A stretch of 64,000 bases of DNA from Trileptium ribeirensis (lineage: Eukaryota; Nematoda; Enoplea; Enoplida; Thoracostomopsidae): positions 1 through 64,000 of the forward strand of contig JASANE010007275.1 in assembly GCA_030248225.1 (NCBI GenBank), given 5' to 3'. Under the pieces are notes generated by a model. That model saw only the letters and a list, made by a program, of their open reading frames with translations, was not told the origin of the DNA and searched no databases. A program made the translations under genes and the position numbers. Of the stretch, positions 31,521 to 44,631 are shown piece after piece (the stretch's first letter is position 1; the number at the start of each line of letters is the position of its first letter).

Positions 31521-34500
31521 ATTAGCCTTTGTGCTCCTATATAGACTTCACGTCGATGCCGCGTGCGTGTAGGAACTCGGTAAGTAACTCATATTTTCCT
31601 CATTTAAGCAGAATGTGAAACTTGCAAGAATATATATTTTTAGTGTTTCTTTGCACAAATGTTTGCCTTGAGGCGTGGGCGCACTTTTTACAGTACCCGC
31701 ATGTTTAGGTGACTGCGTGTCATCTGCCCAGGACGCGATAGCTCTATTTCTTATGCAATTTAAATTTGAATTCATCATGGTGATGGTTTCATGGAGAGCT
31801 CGACAGCTACTGGGTCCCCAGTTCCAATAGCCCATTGGGGAAGTAGCTTGCCGTTAGATGCCACCAGACGCAGCGGCTCCATCCACCAGGTGTCTCTAGA
31901 TACTAGCAATCGGAGAGCGGCATTTGATTTGAGAGGAATGACCTTTTAACGTAGTTTGTCACGCACATAGTTGCCTCAAGATTTTGGCGGCCTTTACTTG
32001 CCTTGACACAGAACCGTCGTTGGGTTTTATGCAACCATTTTATAGATATGTAGGCGCATCCCTACAACCCAGTAGCACCATCGAGATCTGCTGTTGCTTG
32101 GCCCGCGACTGCGTATTGGTACAAAGGTCTATTCACAGCTAACCGTCATACTGAAGACAGTTTCACTATCCGGCAACAGCGGGCACGCCTTGTCACCGTG
32201 CAACTCGGGTTTCAATCACTCATGAGTGCAAGGAGTTATAAATATAGATATGCATTATCTAACTGCAAAATAAACTAAGTATTTGGGTGTCTTCAGGTGT
32301 ACACCCAGCAACAAAATGGTCATTTTGGATATACAATGATAAGCTTGGTAGTAATAGACGACTCATGTCGTCGAACCGATGCAAAAAATGTCCGATAATA
32401 AATTAAAAAAGCAACGATTTTTTGGATTACACGGCCGATAATGCGATTCGAACATTGTGCAAAATTCGACATCTATTTCTATCGATGGACACGTTTTCTG
32501 AATATTCCTAATAAGCATTTTCTGAACTGTTTTGACCAGCTTGGTCAAATAGTATCAAAGTAATCCGTAATTATTCAACATTAATGAATTTTGAGCTGGG
32601 AGGTATAAAACAGAGAAATCAGAAAGTTTGTATTTATTCTATACTACATAAACTCAAATCAGGCGAGCAGCGAGAAGAGGGGGCAAGGGAGACACATGCC
32701 CATCGCCCCCAACCCGCACGGTGCTTATCGCCGGTGCCCTCCGCAAAGAGCGAAATAATTTGAGGTTTTAAAATTCTAAATTTTGTTGTCTTGCTTGCGA
32801 AGCAGTTGAAAGGCGCTCGCAAAGCGTCTCTCAACTGTTTGGCCAGGAATAAAATCAAATCTAAAATTTTTAAATGTAAAATTATTTCGGAGATCCCGGT
32901 TATGCTCCACAGCCCGAAAATAGTGAACTTTTAAGAGACGGCGATAATTTTGGCTCCATCCAACAAAGTCGAAGAGGCGGTTCAGATAATGTACATTTCA
33001 ATCATACTTATGGCAATTTTTTATTTTTTGGGTTACTAATGGTCCAATTAGCAACCAAAATTTTCCAAAATAATTTTATCGGTAAATGTATAATTTTTAT
33101 AAACAATAGCATTGTTAAGATGAGGTGATAGGTGCAAAAATCGGCGAACCGGTTCATGAGTTAGCAATTTAGGCTTACCCTTAAGGTTCATTGGTAAACC
33201 TAAAAAATCGAAAAAAATTTACTATAAATATCGTTGAAATGAAAATTTTTTTGAATCGCTCCGCGGAGCTGAGTCGAATATTGTCAAAACTATCTCGGTG
33301 TCTTCAAAATTGACGATTTTCGGGTTGGAAGCATCGCCGAAAAGAATTAATTGTTTACACGCCTTAAGTGTGACTTCTTGCAAAATATTATTTAATTACT
33401 ACCAAAAATTTGTTTGGAACTGCGGAATAAAATTTTAAAATGCAAATTTAGCAGGCGCACAAAGTTTTTGAGCGTGAAACAATCCATTTAGCAATGGCGC
33501 AAAACCATTAACTAAGGGCCGCAACATTTTTTCTACTCCCGGGATTCGCATACATTCGCTACGCCACAGACTCATTCTTCAACCTCATCCATTTAGTTTG
33601 GTAATTCCAAAAATTGAGCGTTCCACATAGGCCTTATAATTTTAGAACAGTTTAACCTGTTAACCATTTCTACGTTACACTAAATTGTGAAGCAATTTTT
33701 TCACTACTCCTGCATTTGAACGTGTTAGAAACACCAATTTTGGATTATGCTTTATTCGAGACATAAATTTTGTCAATTATTTTACTAACGTTATAAATCA
33801 GTTTGGACAAGATAATATAACAGTCAACTGTTTAATGTTATCAGGAGTTTATTGAGTTAGTTTGGTAACTTTTGGTTAACTGCAAAACATATTGGCATCA
33901 TCGGACTTAATTCAGTGTACAGAATACACAGTCTAATAATCTTAGTGCTTTCAAAAACGATCCTGCCGTTAACAACAATTAATAATTTGTTGGCAATTTT
34001 CTAAACGACAAATGCTGATAGCAACATGGCGAATATTAGTACAATGGTAGAAACAAATTATTTGCGGCCGTAATATTTTCAACTACTGATTGTGACAAAG
34101 GCTTAAAACTTTGTTCTGTGCTGTCCATCATTATAGAAACATATGTAGCAATTGTGTGTTAATTGAAAATTATTTTGTACTAAGCTATTGTCAGACCACT
34201 GCCATTATTATTATTATTATATATACCAGTGTCAAGGCAACCGTAATGAATAATAACTAACTAAATATTTGTCTAAGACTTATTGATTCCCAAAGTGGTC
34301 ATTGCTTTACAACGCGGCACAACAGAACCTGTTTCTTGCTTGGTTAAGATATTTTAGCATTCTGCCGATGTTATATATTGTTAGTAGAATATTGCTTAAT
34401 AACACAATTGTTTTGCGAATCGCCTCAACTTTGTGCAAGCATTAATACGTTGGTATTAAATGTTTGCTAACATTAAAGACTAGCGTTAGCTATTTTTAAA

Positions 34501-34825
34501 AACTAGCGTATTCAATATCGGCTGTGACCCAGTTAATCCAGTTATCGATTCCTCTAGAGAACCATCATTACAACGTATCCTTATAGGGCCATCCGCACAG
34601 CGGCTGATACTTGCTAGCCTCTAGATGTACAGCTGCTTTTACCCAGTGCATAAATAACTGCAGCATTCGGCCATGTCAGTGCTGTTTCAAATTCAAAGAA
34701 ATTTTCTCAAAACCATTTTCTATGCACTTACATCTGAAGGCCTCTAACTTGAAAAATTGAGTTAAACTAGGTTCCCTAACCTGCATAAAAAGTGCCGATG
34801 ATAATTGATCTTGAAGAAAGGGCGA
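31521..34825. other. No gene seen; repeat-like patches
   Basis: Sequence at 31,521-32,000 may be upstream RTE sequence, but I cannot confirm it. A GC-richer patch lies at 32,650-32,860. The rest is AT-rich with many T/A runs and a short TTA repeat at about 34,205-34,225. No exons recognised. Confidence 0.4.
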
Positions 34826-35135
34826 CGTCTAACATTCATTCGTAATTAAATCTTTAACTGCCTCGTGTTGTTCACTATATGCGTATTCATTTATTTTGTA
34901 TACCATTTTTTTATATAAGCTACGAGCGTACTTTATGAGGTCACGTACACCGTAAAATGCCATTAAGATAATGCGGCAAACATGGCGTCTAACATTCATT
35001 CGTAATTAAATCTTTAACTGCCTCGTGTTGTTCACTATATGCCTATTCATTTATTTTGTATGCCATTTTTATATAAGCTACGAGCGTACTTTATGAGGTC
35101 ACGTACACCGTAAAATGCCATTAAGATAATGCGGC
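34826..35135 (+). repeat. Tandem duplication, two copies of 160 bp
   Basis: CGTCTAACATTCATTCGTAATT starts at 34,826 and again at 34,986. Both copies run through ATGAGGTCACGTACACCGTAA and ATTAAGATAATGCGGC with only a few differences, for example one T fewer in a T run. The high identity implies a recent event. Confidence 0.9.
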
Positions 35136-36529
35136 GATTTTGTTCTGAACCTGTGATTTTACCAATGTTGATTCTACTAAACGGGAACCTGAGAACATGT
35201 GACCTTGTATTAAGCATATGATCAATATAGGTAAATAGATGTCGTTAACAGACTAAATAATAACCGCTAAATTTACGTAGATTTGACCTTAAAATGTACG
35301 GCTATACCAGTTTATTTCCTCATGTTAGGATTTCGCGGAGAAATATATTGCTAGATGCAAATCGAGTTGAACAACATGCAAGGGAAAAATACGACCTAAT
35401 CTGCCCGCCTACAATCAAGTTAAAAGCTATAACAAAAAATTTGGGATAATTTAAACCTGAAAGGTGATGCTGTCGAAACCCCGCTTATGTGCGGGTAGAG
35501 ATATGAGAAAGCACCAACCTTGGAGATACAGCCGTAAACACAGCCGTCAGAAAAACTTGGGCAGACCCCTCGGTCGGTTGCTGCATATGAATAGATGCGA
35601 CAAAATTAGGCGAGTTACGTTCTATATAATGTGAAACTTTCAAACATATAGCTAAGTAACTGACTGTTGCAAACTTTGACTAAATCTACGAAATCCTGAT
35701 ATTTTGAGCTGTTCGTTTTAAAAATGCATCATCGATGTATATGCATCTGTTACAATCTATGTATGAATTCTATATGACGTAGCACAACTTTACGATGTAA
35801 GATGGCAAGTGGGCATGCTATGTTTGAGGTCAGGAACTACATATGATAATCAAACCTACTTTTTGCCATTTAAACATCTGGCATTACTTTGGAAACATAG
35901 CGGTGATAATTATTACGTAAAATTTACGTCACAACTATTCATAAATCCGGTTGTTGGTATTGCGTATTACCAGAGTCAATTTTTGCCGCACTTACTTACA
36001 TTTAAGGATGTTTCGAAGTTCGAATTATTCCAAGATATTATAGAACCTTGGGCAAAGCAGACATAAGCTATCAAAGTCTGACGTATTTCACAGCTATTGG
36101 CGGGCAATTTCAACGTATAATTAATGATTTTAATATTTATGCTTTGAGACATTAAATATACCAAACTATAGCCAAAGCTTGCCAAAATTTGATTAGTTAA
36201 CGCAGGTTCCAACTTGCTCAAATACATTGATCGAATTTCTAAAATCTTGAAGCTTGCTTCTGGTTACTTACAATTAATTTATTACGGATGTTATTTAGCG
36301 TTAACTTAACACGGCCTCTCAAATGATATAAGTCATTATATAAATTTACACGACTGAAAAATTATAATTTTTCATAAATTTGCGAAATGACTGACATAAG
36401 CCTCACTGATTTTTTTAACTAGACAATATAAATCTGGTATAATTTCCGAAAAGTTTAGGACTTTTTATTCATATATACCAGAGCATGTGACCGTGATATG
36501 GTGTTGCGCATTTTTTGCCTATGATATTT
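35136..36529. other. No gene seen
   Basis: AT-rich. Overlapping frames of 83-85 codons at 35,809-36,227 on both strands are unrecognised. Confidence 0.4.
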
Positions 36530-36740
36530 CCATCATGCGTAGGTTCAAATTTAGGCGCATACAACAAAGTTGTGATTTTGTCAAAATAACGAACTGAACG
36601 GTGCAAAAATTTATGTGCAAAAGTTATTTACAGTTTAAAGAAACCGAAATGGAGTTTTGGAATGTACGAATGCAACTTGTATTCGATTACATTTTCTCAT
36701 TTTACAACTTTCTCAACGTTCTTCAAGTGCAGAATCGTAC
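36530..36740 (+). repeat. Diverged repeat, copy A
   Basis: GCGTAGGTTCAAATTTAGG, GCATACAACAAAGTTG, then ATGTACGAATG and TTGTATTCG line up in order with 37,327-37,520. The match is loose and only seen by eye. Confidence 0.25.
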
Positions 36741-37326
36741 AGCTGTGTAGTTTATGAGTGCTCAAAAGTATACGATCAAGAAACCCTATTATTAAAGGGG
36801 TTTGAAGTGAACGCGGTCAGTAAATTGCAGTCTAATCATTGGCGCAAAACCATCCTTAACATTGGGCAGAGGGCAAAACAAATTTTGGGGAGCAATAGCT
36901 ATTTTGATACTCAAGTGGAATAAATGTGAAAGTTTTTATGAAAACATTTGGTCCTGCTTCCCCCTTCCCCCTCCCCCGGGATTTGCGCCTATAGTACAAT
37001 TTGTAATAAAGTGACCGCGAATATAATGGAAAATCTTAAATTGTGCACTGTCGTCGGTTTTCAGGTCCTGTACTGACTTGACAAAATAGCAAGTCATGCA
37101 AGTGTACTAACCTACAGCAGACATGATATATCACATATTAGAGTAAGCATATAATTATGTTTTTGTCATATTTTTCTGGTGATCTTGTCAAATGTGTTCT
37201 TCACGTAACAAACGTGGTCTTGCTGACTGTTCATTATATTTACTTATATGATTGATCCAACCAAGAGGTTCAGCTAAGCAGAAAGCGGGGCTGGCTACAA
37301 TTGCCAGTAAACCAAATGTCCAGTTA
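36741..37326. other. No gene seen; pyrimidine tract
   Basis: Contains a strong C/T tract at 36,952-36,981 (CCCCCTTCCCCCTCCCCC). Otherwise AT-rich. Confidence 0.4.
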
Positions 37327-37520
37327 TGCGTGAGTCCACTTTAGGTGCGTACACAAAGGTTGATTGTTTGTAAAAATCGCCAATTGATTTACGCAGAAAT
37401 TCGCGTTCACATTTTTGGTATTAGTATTTGTATTATTGTGAACTCGGACATGGGTTGTGCTATGTACGAATGGAATTTGTGTTCGCGCAAATTTGACCAT
37501 TTCGCAAGTTTAGCCGAGTT
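37327..37520 (+). repeat. Diverged repeat, copy B
   Basis: Counterpart of 36,530-36,740: GCGTGAGTCCACTTTAGG, GCGTACACAAAGGTTG, ATGTACGAATGG and TTGTGTTCG occur in the same order and spacing class. Confidence 0.25.
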
Positions 37521-40500
37521 CATGAAATGATATTCAATAATCAGACAGCAGTTTTCGCAGTCTATTTGTGTATTATAACATACGAGAAGAAACGCGATTG
37601 CCATTTGCTTTTCACTTGTACGCGGTCAGCAAAATGAGATGTTACATTGCAAAATAGTGACTGCGAACAGCGCCTACGCGTTGCTGCATCGCAAATCTTG
37701 TGCACGTGGGAGAATCGTGATTTGTTCGCGTTCATCGCCTTTACGATCGTGAACTTACTTGGCAAAAGTACAACTCACGCGTAGGCAGATAAATTGTACT
37801 CCTGTATTAGACTTGATTTTTATATACCAGGTTCAGGGTCAGTGTGGGATTTTCTAGATCGATTAGAGGCGTTAATAAAATAAGGCTTTTAGAGCGGTTA
37901 ATGTAAGTAGTTGTGCGCCAAGTCTGCTTGACCTTGTCTGGGAATTGTCTAGGAACTTTATGACTGTTACATAAAGATTTTGCAGGTTTAGGCAAAATAG
38001 TTTAGTCGTACATGCTCATATGGGTAGGGAGGTTACGCTCTGAGGAGTCACATTTTCCTCCCCGTGGCAGGCAGGTATCCGAACCACCTTACCCCATGGT
38101 GCGGGACCCGCGGAACACATAGAGACGCCGCACCCTTCTCAGCTGACCCCGATCTGGACCCCAAAGACCGATCTCCACAGACCCCCACCCCAACGCCAAG
38201 CTATCAGCATGTATGGCTTCATTTACTTTCCACTACATAAGTGTTTTGCCACCGTTTGGTTTACTCATTAGATAATTTCTACCATTCATTATTTGTACGT
38301 TTTCGGACGTTTGCGATTTTTAGTCATTGCTCTTCATGGACCTTAACAAACTTGTAAACATATATACTGAACTTTATAATGTCTACCGCGTGGAACCAAC
38401 AAATTTTCACAATACTTACATTACACTAGAAACGTTGAAATTTATTTTTCATTACTAAATATAGTTATTTACTACAATACAGATTGTCCTGTTTGTTGGT
38501 ACCGTGCGATGCAAAGTTTTATTACAATGTTACAATGTACACCCATAGCTTAAGAACGGATGTAATTTTTACCATTGATTGCGTAAAACTAACGGACATA
38601 GTGGCAAAACCGTTTCATTCTATATATCTACTTTTCGAAAAGTAGCGATTAAAAAACGACAGCTTTTAGGCAAAAATTAAGTTGGATTTTGTTGTTTGTG
38701 TCCGTAGAATGCTAAATCGGTGAACGCTAAATTGATGCCGTAGACATTTTCAAAACACAAGCGATATTAGTCTGGGTGCAAACACCGGGAGCGGGACGCG
38801 TCCCCCGCAGAAATATGCCTGCTGGGCCTAAATATAAGTCGCTCCCCCCAGAAATATGGCAATCTGGTTTATCATGAATGTATATGTCTCGTGTATTCTC
38901 TAAAAATTTGCCCTGTTGATCAATTATTTATATATGTATATAGAGATAATGTGCCTGCGGGAAAAATATGTAGATCGATCCTCCAGAAATCTAGCGAGTT
39001 AGTCATGTATGTATGTACATATAAACTCATAGTAACCAGCATGCACATAACCGTATAGCCGTGCCAAGATGTACTATGTCAAGTTCCCACAGAATTTTTC
39101 GATCGTACTGCGCCACGTCCACCAACACCCCCTCCCTCCAAAAACTTTTCACGTTTGCGCCATCGGTTCTGAGATACTGCACCCGTGATTACAATATCTA
39201 GGCCATATCCAGACTGACAAATGAATAATAGAGCAAAAACAGAAAATTTTGCGGCAAAATCGTGTATATATTACAGTTGTTACTATTACTTGCTATTTGC
39301 ACCTGGCATTGGGTATAAATTTGAGCAGTCTGTGTAGCTCGTTCGGCTGACTATACACTATATATCATCAATATTTTCCCAAATATCGTCGAAACTGCAG
39401 AATAAAATAGACGGATGCGTTTGGAACTAAATTCATATATTACTTGGCTGTCATCATTTATGACTTTGAGATATTTGTGTTATAATTAGCTTAAAATTCT
39501 GTGTGCAGCGGTCGACTTCATTTGCTTACGATCGCAGCACTTGCTTACGGTCGACTTCACCTCGATTTCGGAGTTGGTTTAGAAATAATGTCTAAAAACA
39601 TTGCCCGTGCCAGAATGAGACTAAATATTGCTTTATCGTCAGTATCATTGAGGATTTGATTTATTTAAGGTACAACTATAAATGGTAATGTATTCAACGA
39701 GTATGTTAGTTATAGTTTGTGATGCATCTAACCCATACCCAAGCATTGTACTGGCTAGCTGATAATTAATGGTGACGCTAAACCCAACTGTTCCAGCGAA
39801 ATGTCTAGTTGCCGACTGTTCTTATATGACACGCATGAGTAAAATACGGAAGAATGAATATATAACATAGAATATATATGCTAGATTAAAAAATACCCGT
39901 AAATTCGAAGTGTAAACGAATGTGCTCCTGGAGAAACAAAACTTAAACATATTTTTGAGAGGAGCAAATGTATTTTGTCACTGCTAGACAGCTAAGACAT
40001 TGTTTTCATATTTTTGCATTATGTATATTAAATTATAAGGTTTCAGTATATAGCACACTCCGACTACATTGATAATGGAGTCTTTTGCAATTTCGGTTAC
40101 CAATTGAAAGTGGTGTGCGACAGGCTTTTAGATTTCGTTCACCACATTTATGGCTAAACAAGTCTCGGTTATGATAAGATAGGCGCGTTGCAACAGAAAT
40201 TATAAGACTTACCATTGTTTCACGGTACCAAACGTGATAACTTTGATATCATGCGACTAAGTAATATTCAACTAACGAACGTTACATTGTTTTAACGCAT
40301 TGACTCCCGAGTCAGTTGCGGTGGAATAAAGGCTTTGAACCAAACAATAAGAATTTAAACATTGATTGAAACTTAATTCTATGTATTATTTACATCTGAT
40401 TATGTCAAACCACTTATCGATAATGCTTCATGGTGAAATGTGCCATGCTGGCGCTCCTACTGAATTTACGCACTTTTCGTAAGAAGATAAAAATCTAGAG

Positions 40501-41059
40501 GACAATTGAAAACTACAAAAATCGTTATATTTTCGAGGGTAGCGTGTTTTTACTTGTACTTAGCTTCATGAAAGGTCGTGCAACAAGAAGTTTTGGATAA
40601 CGTACGTTCGTTGTTAATCACGATCTGACTTTAACAAGTTTGATTTAGCGAAATTGGGGTAGCTATCTAAAACCTATTAGCCATGAATACGAGTTTCGGC
40701 CCAAATGTTTTAATAGGTTTACTTATTGCATGTCCTCTTTTTCACCACTAGAATAAACTTCAAAAATATTGGATTGCTGACGGATTTGAAGAAGCTGCGG
40801 TCCAAAATTTTATACCCCGTCCAGTGCAAAAGGAGCTAAATATTTTTGTTATGTTATATTCACCAGCATTAGCAAGCTGCCTGCTTCCTATATTTTCATT
40901 TTTCATTGATATTGATGAGCTGTTATTTTTCATAACTTTTCTGTCGTCTTTGTTTAGCCGGTTAGTGCATAAAGAGTTCTAGTGCAGTTTTTACAGCGTA
41001 CCTACATTGGAAAACGATGTCCTACCCCCGCTTGCAATGCGGCATAGGTCTCCGCGTGC
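37521..41059. other. No gene seen; GC-rich insert at 38,030-38,210
   Basis: A GC-rich block at 38,030-38,210 (GGAGTCACATTTTCCTCCCC ... GACCCCCACCCCAACGCC) stands out and is probably a transposon fragment. CCCCCAGAAATATGG-type words at about 38,800-38,870 recall the 23.5-kb repeat. The rest is AT-rich intergenic sequence. Confidence 0.35.
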
Positions 41060-41240
41060 GCTGTTATTAGCTGGTTAAAGGAATCGCGCCAACAACTCCT
41101 GAATACATTTAGGGTAGTGCCTATGGTACAAAGGTCAGAGTCAGTTTAGTTTAGTTCGCATGCGGCAAAAGTTTCTTGCAGATTGAACAAAATACACAGT
41201 ACTTTACGAAGGACAGGGTTATCGGCCGTTATGTTTTCTA
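41060..41240 (+). repeat. Dispersed repeat just upstream of the channel gene
   Basis: AACTCCTGAATACATTTAG, then GTCAGTTTAGTTCG, GCGGCAAAAGTTTCTTG and ACAAAATACACAG line up in order with 45,600-45,720 in intron 2. The GGCAAAAGTTTGTT core also appears in both palindrome arms (about 4,841 and 7,223). The GTCAGTTTAG word resembles an initiator, so this could be an old solo LTR now lying in the promoter region, 230 bases before the ATG. Confidence 0.3.
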
Positions 41241-41420
41241 TTGGTACGAGTCATTATTTGCGTTTCAGGCGACAGTCTAGCCTGCTGTTTAATTTAATTT
41301 ATTTGACTACGGGTTAATCATGTACGGGAATTTCTATGCCTAAATCGCTCGTAACGCATTCACATCTTCCAAAAGAATTTAATGTGCGGCACGGTTTTTA
41401 AGCCATAAGCACATTAAATT

Positions 41421-42171
41421 ATGCAACGGAAGCGACCGGAAAATTTCGGTGAGCTATTTCCCGAATTGAACATTCAAACAAGGGAAATTAGCCGCCATAA
41501 TGGCCGGTACTGCGGGTTGATGCTATGGGTCGTTGTTCTTGCCGTAACGCTATCGATGTTCATCTGGCAGTCGGTACTTCTAGTTAGCAAATATTTACAA
41601 TATTCGTCGGTTACAACATACTCCGAAACCGGAATGGCAGAAATGGAATATCCGGATCTTATCATTTGCGTAACTAATGGATTAAATTTTTCGAAAATGC
41701 AAAGCATGAACATGTCAAAGCGAGTTGTACAATATTTGATGACGAATTTTGAATATTCTGGAGTTTATTATCAAAACGACGACGACTCATCGTCGGGTCA
41801 AAACGAAAGTACATATTCGCCCGACGGTATATTCATCGGTGGCGAAGATGTTCATAATGAGTATTTGGCCTACCGTCGAAATTATTTCCCTGAAGCCAAA
41901 ACAACAGAAGATTTCTTAAACAACTTCTTGCCTACGCCAGCATCGCTTAAGGGTAGTCAAGGTTACTGCAAAGTAAAACACCATACCTACCCATGTTTCC
42001 AGAGCAAAGATCCTTCATTTGGAACCAACCTAAACACGTACGGATTATCTAATTCGGGATCTTGTTTTCTACTACATCGCCCAATGAATTCTACATCTCG
42101 AGAATCTTTTAAACAAAATGTTCCCGGTCGAAGTGGAATGTGGACAATCAAAATTAGCCGACCGCAAAGTT
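41421..42171 (+). CDS. DEG/ENaC sodium channel, exon 1 (N-terminus, TM1, start of extracellular domain)
   Basis: Degenerin/ENaC subunits form trimeric, amiloride-blocked, mostly Na+-selective channels in the plasma membrane. This exon codes 250 residues plus one base. It has a short cytoplasmic N-terminus and HNG at residues 26-28, where the family has the gating motif HG. TM1 is at about 32-57 (LMLWVVVLAVTLSMFIWQSV). The post-TM1 block EYPDLIICVTNGLNFSKM corresponds to the family's FPAVTICNxNxF. The first extracellular part has several N-x-S/T sites, then GYCKVKHHTYPC and SGSCFLLH. The donor is T|gtaagt at 42,172 (phase 1). The ATG at 41,421 is the only Met before TM1 and its position fits the family. 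I would not assign a subfamily such as pickpocket or ASIC. Confidence 0.85.
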
Positions 42172-44631
42172 GTAAGTTTTCGATTTACTTCAATCTGTCG
42201 TTGTAGGAAATATTACATATAGTGCATGAAGCTCATCTAGTCAATACTGTTTGCCAAAGTGCTTTGGCCACAAAATTACTATTAATCCGTCAATAAATCT
42301 TTGGCATGTTCACCATCGTTGTCTTGCCAAAATTGTGATCTGAATGGCACATTCGCGTTCAAAATTTTCTCATCAAAATTGACAACTGAACAAGTGCGAA
42401 CAGCATTTTTGATGTACAAATTTCATATGAGTGCCACTCCTGATTTCGTAAGTTTGTGTTCGTTCATAAAATGACATACTGAATCGGCAATTTGAACTAT
42501 TTCCCTAGGAGTGTAAATTTGTGCATTCCAGATAAGCGACGTATGATTAAGCTGCGTTGTAAGTGAAGTTTTTGTAACTGCGATGCTAACTCGTAAAATA
42601 GCCAGAGCGACTAGCGCTTTAGTGTTCTTGTACCGCAAATGGTGACAGCTTGCATAAAGAAAATGTGATCATCATCATTTATGTACGGTCATGGATTTAC
42701 GATAATAAACTGACATAAAACAACCCAAATGCACGTACCTAAAGGCCAGTCACACAATTTGGTGAAGTTTTATCTTTTGGTTCCGGCATGTTATGAAATG
42801 CTATGTTAAGTGTGTGTCGTATAGTGCAAGTTTGCACGAGCGCTTGCGGAGGAGAAGAGCAACAACTTCCTTTATAACTCAGTGGATTGTATGCGTCATT
42901 CCTATTCATACAGTCTGGGAGTTTTACGTAAATGTCGTCTTGCGTTTAACAAACATTGCAGGGCATTTAAAATTCACAAATTAATTGCGATGTGTAAAGG
43001 ATAATGTCCAAACTCACCTACAGAATGTGGACAATAAAAATAGATGGACAATACAAATATATACATGAATACGTACCCGTAAGATTACACTTTGTCTTAT
43101 CTCATACTTTGACTAGTTATATTGGAATGAGAAGAACCATCAGTTTTTCCTCAAAAAAACGGATGTGAAGCAGCTTCCTCCCCGGCACTGCATCCTTACT
43201 AAATATAATTTGTACATTTGTTTATTTTTTGCACTTGTTAATTTATACCTGTTAGAAATAACAGCAACTTTTGAATTCGTAATTCGCTTATTTTAGTATT
43301 CGTTGAAACCGATGGCGCCTACCCGTAAGATTACACTTTGTCTTATCTCATACTTTGATTAGTTATATTGGAATGAGAAGAACCATCAGTTTTTCCTCAA
43401 AAAACCGGATGTGAAGCAGCTTCCTCCCCGGCACTGCATCCTTACTAAATATAATTTGTACATTTGTTTATTTTTTGCACTTGTTAATTTATACCTGTTG
43501 GAAATAACAGCAACTTTTGAACTCATAATTCGCATATTTTAGTATTCGTTTAAACCGATGGCGCCTACCCGTAAGATTACACTTTGTCTTATCTCATACT
43601 TTGATTAGTTATATTGGAATGAGAGGAACCATCAGTTTTTCCTCAAAAAAGCCGGATGTGAAGCAGCTTCCTCCCCGGCACTGCATCCTTACTAAATATA
43701 ATTTGTACATTTGTTTATTTTTTGCACTTGTTAATTTATACCTGTTGGAAATAACAGCAACTTTTGAACTCATAATTCGCTTATTTTAGTATTCGTTTAA
43801 ACCGATGGCGCCTACCCGTAAGATTACACTTTGTCTTATCTTATACTTTGATTAGTTATATTGGAATGAGAAGAACCATCAGTTTTTCCTCAAAAAAACC
43901 GGATGTGAAGCAGGTTCTTCCCCGGCACTGCATCCTTACTAAACATAATTTGTACATTTGTTTATTTTTGTCTTGTTAATTTATACCTGTTGGAAATAAC
44001 AGCAACTTTTGAACTCATAATTCGCTTATTTTAGTATTCGTTTAAACCGATGGCGCCTACCCGTAAGATTACATTTTGTCTTATCTCATACTTTGATTAG
44101 TTGTATTGGAATGAGAAGAACCATCAGTTTTTCCTCAAAAACCGGATGTGAAGCAGCTTCCTCCCCGGCACTGCATCCTTACTAAATATAATTTGTACAT
44201 TTGTTTGTTTTTTGTACTTGTTAATTTATACCTGTTGGAAATAACAGCAAGTTTTGAACTCATAATTCGCTTATTTTAGTATTCATTTAAACCGATGGCG
44301 CCTACCCGTAAGATTACATTTTGTCTTATCTCATACTTTGATTAGTTGTATTGGAATGAGAAGAACCATCAGTTTTTCCTCAAAAAACCGGATGTGAAGC
44401 AGCTTCCTCCCCGGCACTGCATCCTTACTAAACATAATTTGTACATTTGTTTATTTTTTGCACTTGTTAATTTATACCTGTTGGAAATAACACCAACTTT
44501 TGAACTCATAATTCGCTTATTTTAGTATTCGTTTAAACCGATGGCGCCTACAAGAATGACATAGCTAAAACACGTTTATTTTTAATAAACAAAGCCTAAC
44601 ATAGTGGTAAAATATAAATTTTATATTACAG
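42172..44631 (+). other. Intron 1 of the DEG/ENaC gene
   Basis: Bounded by gtaagt and ttacag, 2,460 bases. It is dominated by a six-copy minisatellite (43,074-44,550). The rest (42,172-43,073) is AT-rich without features. Confidence 0.8.
43074..44550 (+). repeat. Minisatellite, six tandem copies of ~246 bp
   Basis: TACCCGTAAGATTACA recurs at 43,074, 43,320, 43,566, 43,813, 44,058 and 44,303, giving spacings of 246, 246, 247, 245 and 245. Each unit runs through GGAATGAGAAGAACCATCAG, GTGAAGCAGCTTCCTCCCC and TTTAAACCGATGGCGCC. Copies differ at a few positions each, mostly in A runs. The array ends at GGCGCCTA (44,543-44,550), 80 bases before exon 2. A 62-codon frame inside one unit is not conserved as coding. 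Confidence 0.95.

Noticed and set aside
34201..34230. CRISPR or other regular array at the TTATTA run
   Set aside because: A simple microsatellite in eukaryotic DNA. No CRISPR-like repeat-spacer pattern exists in the window.
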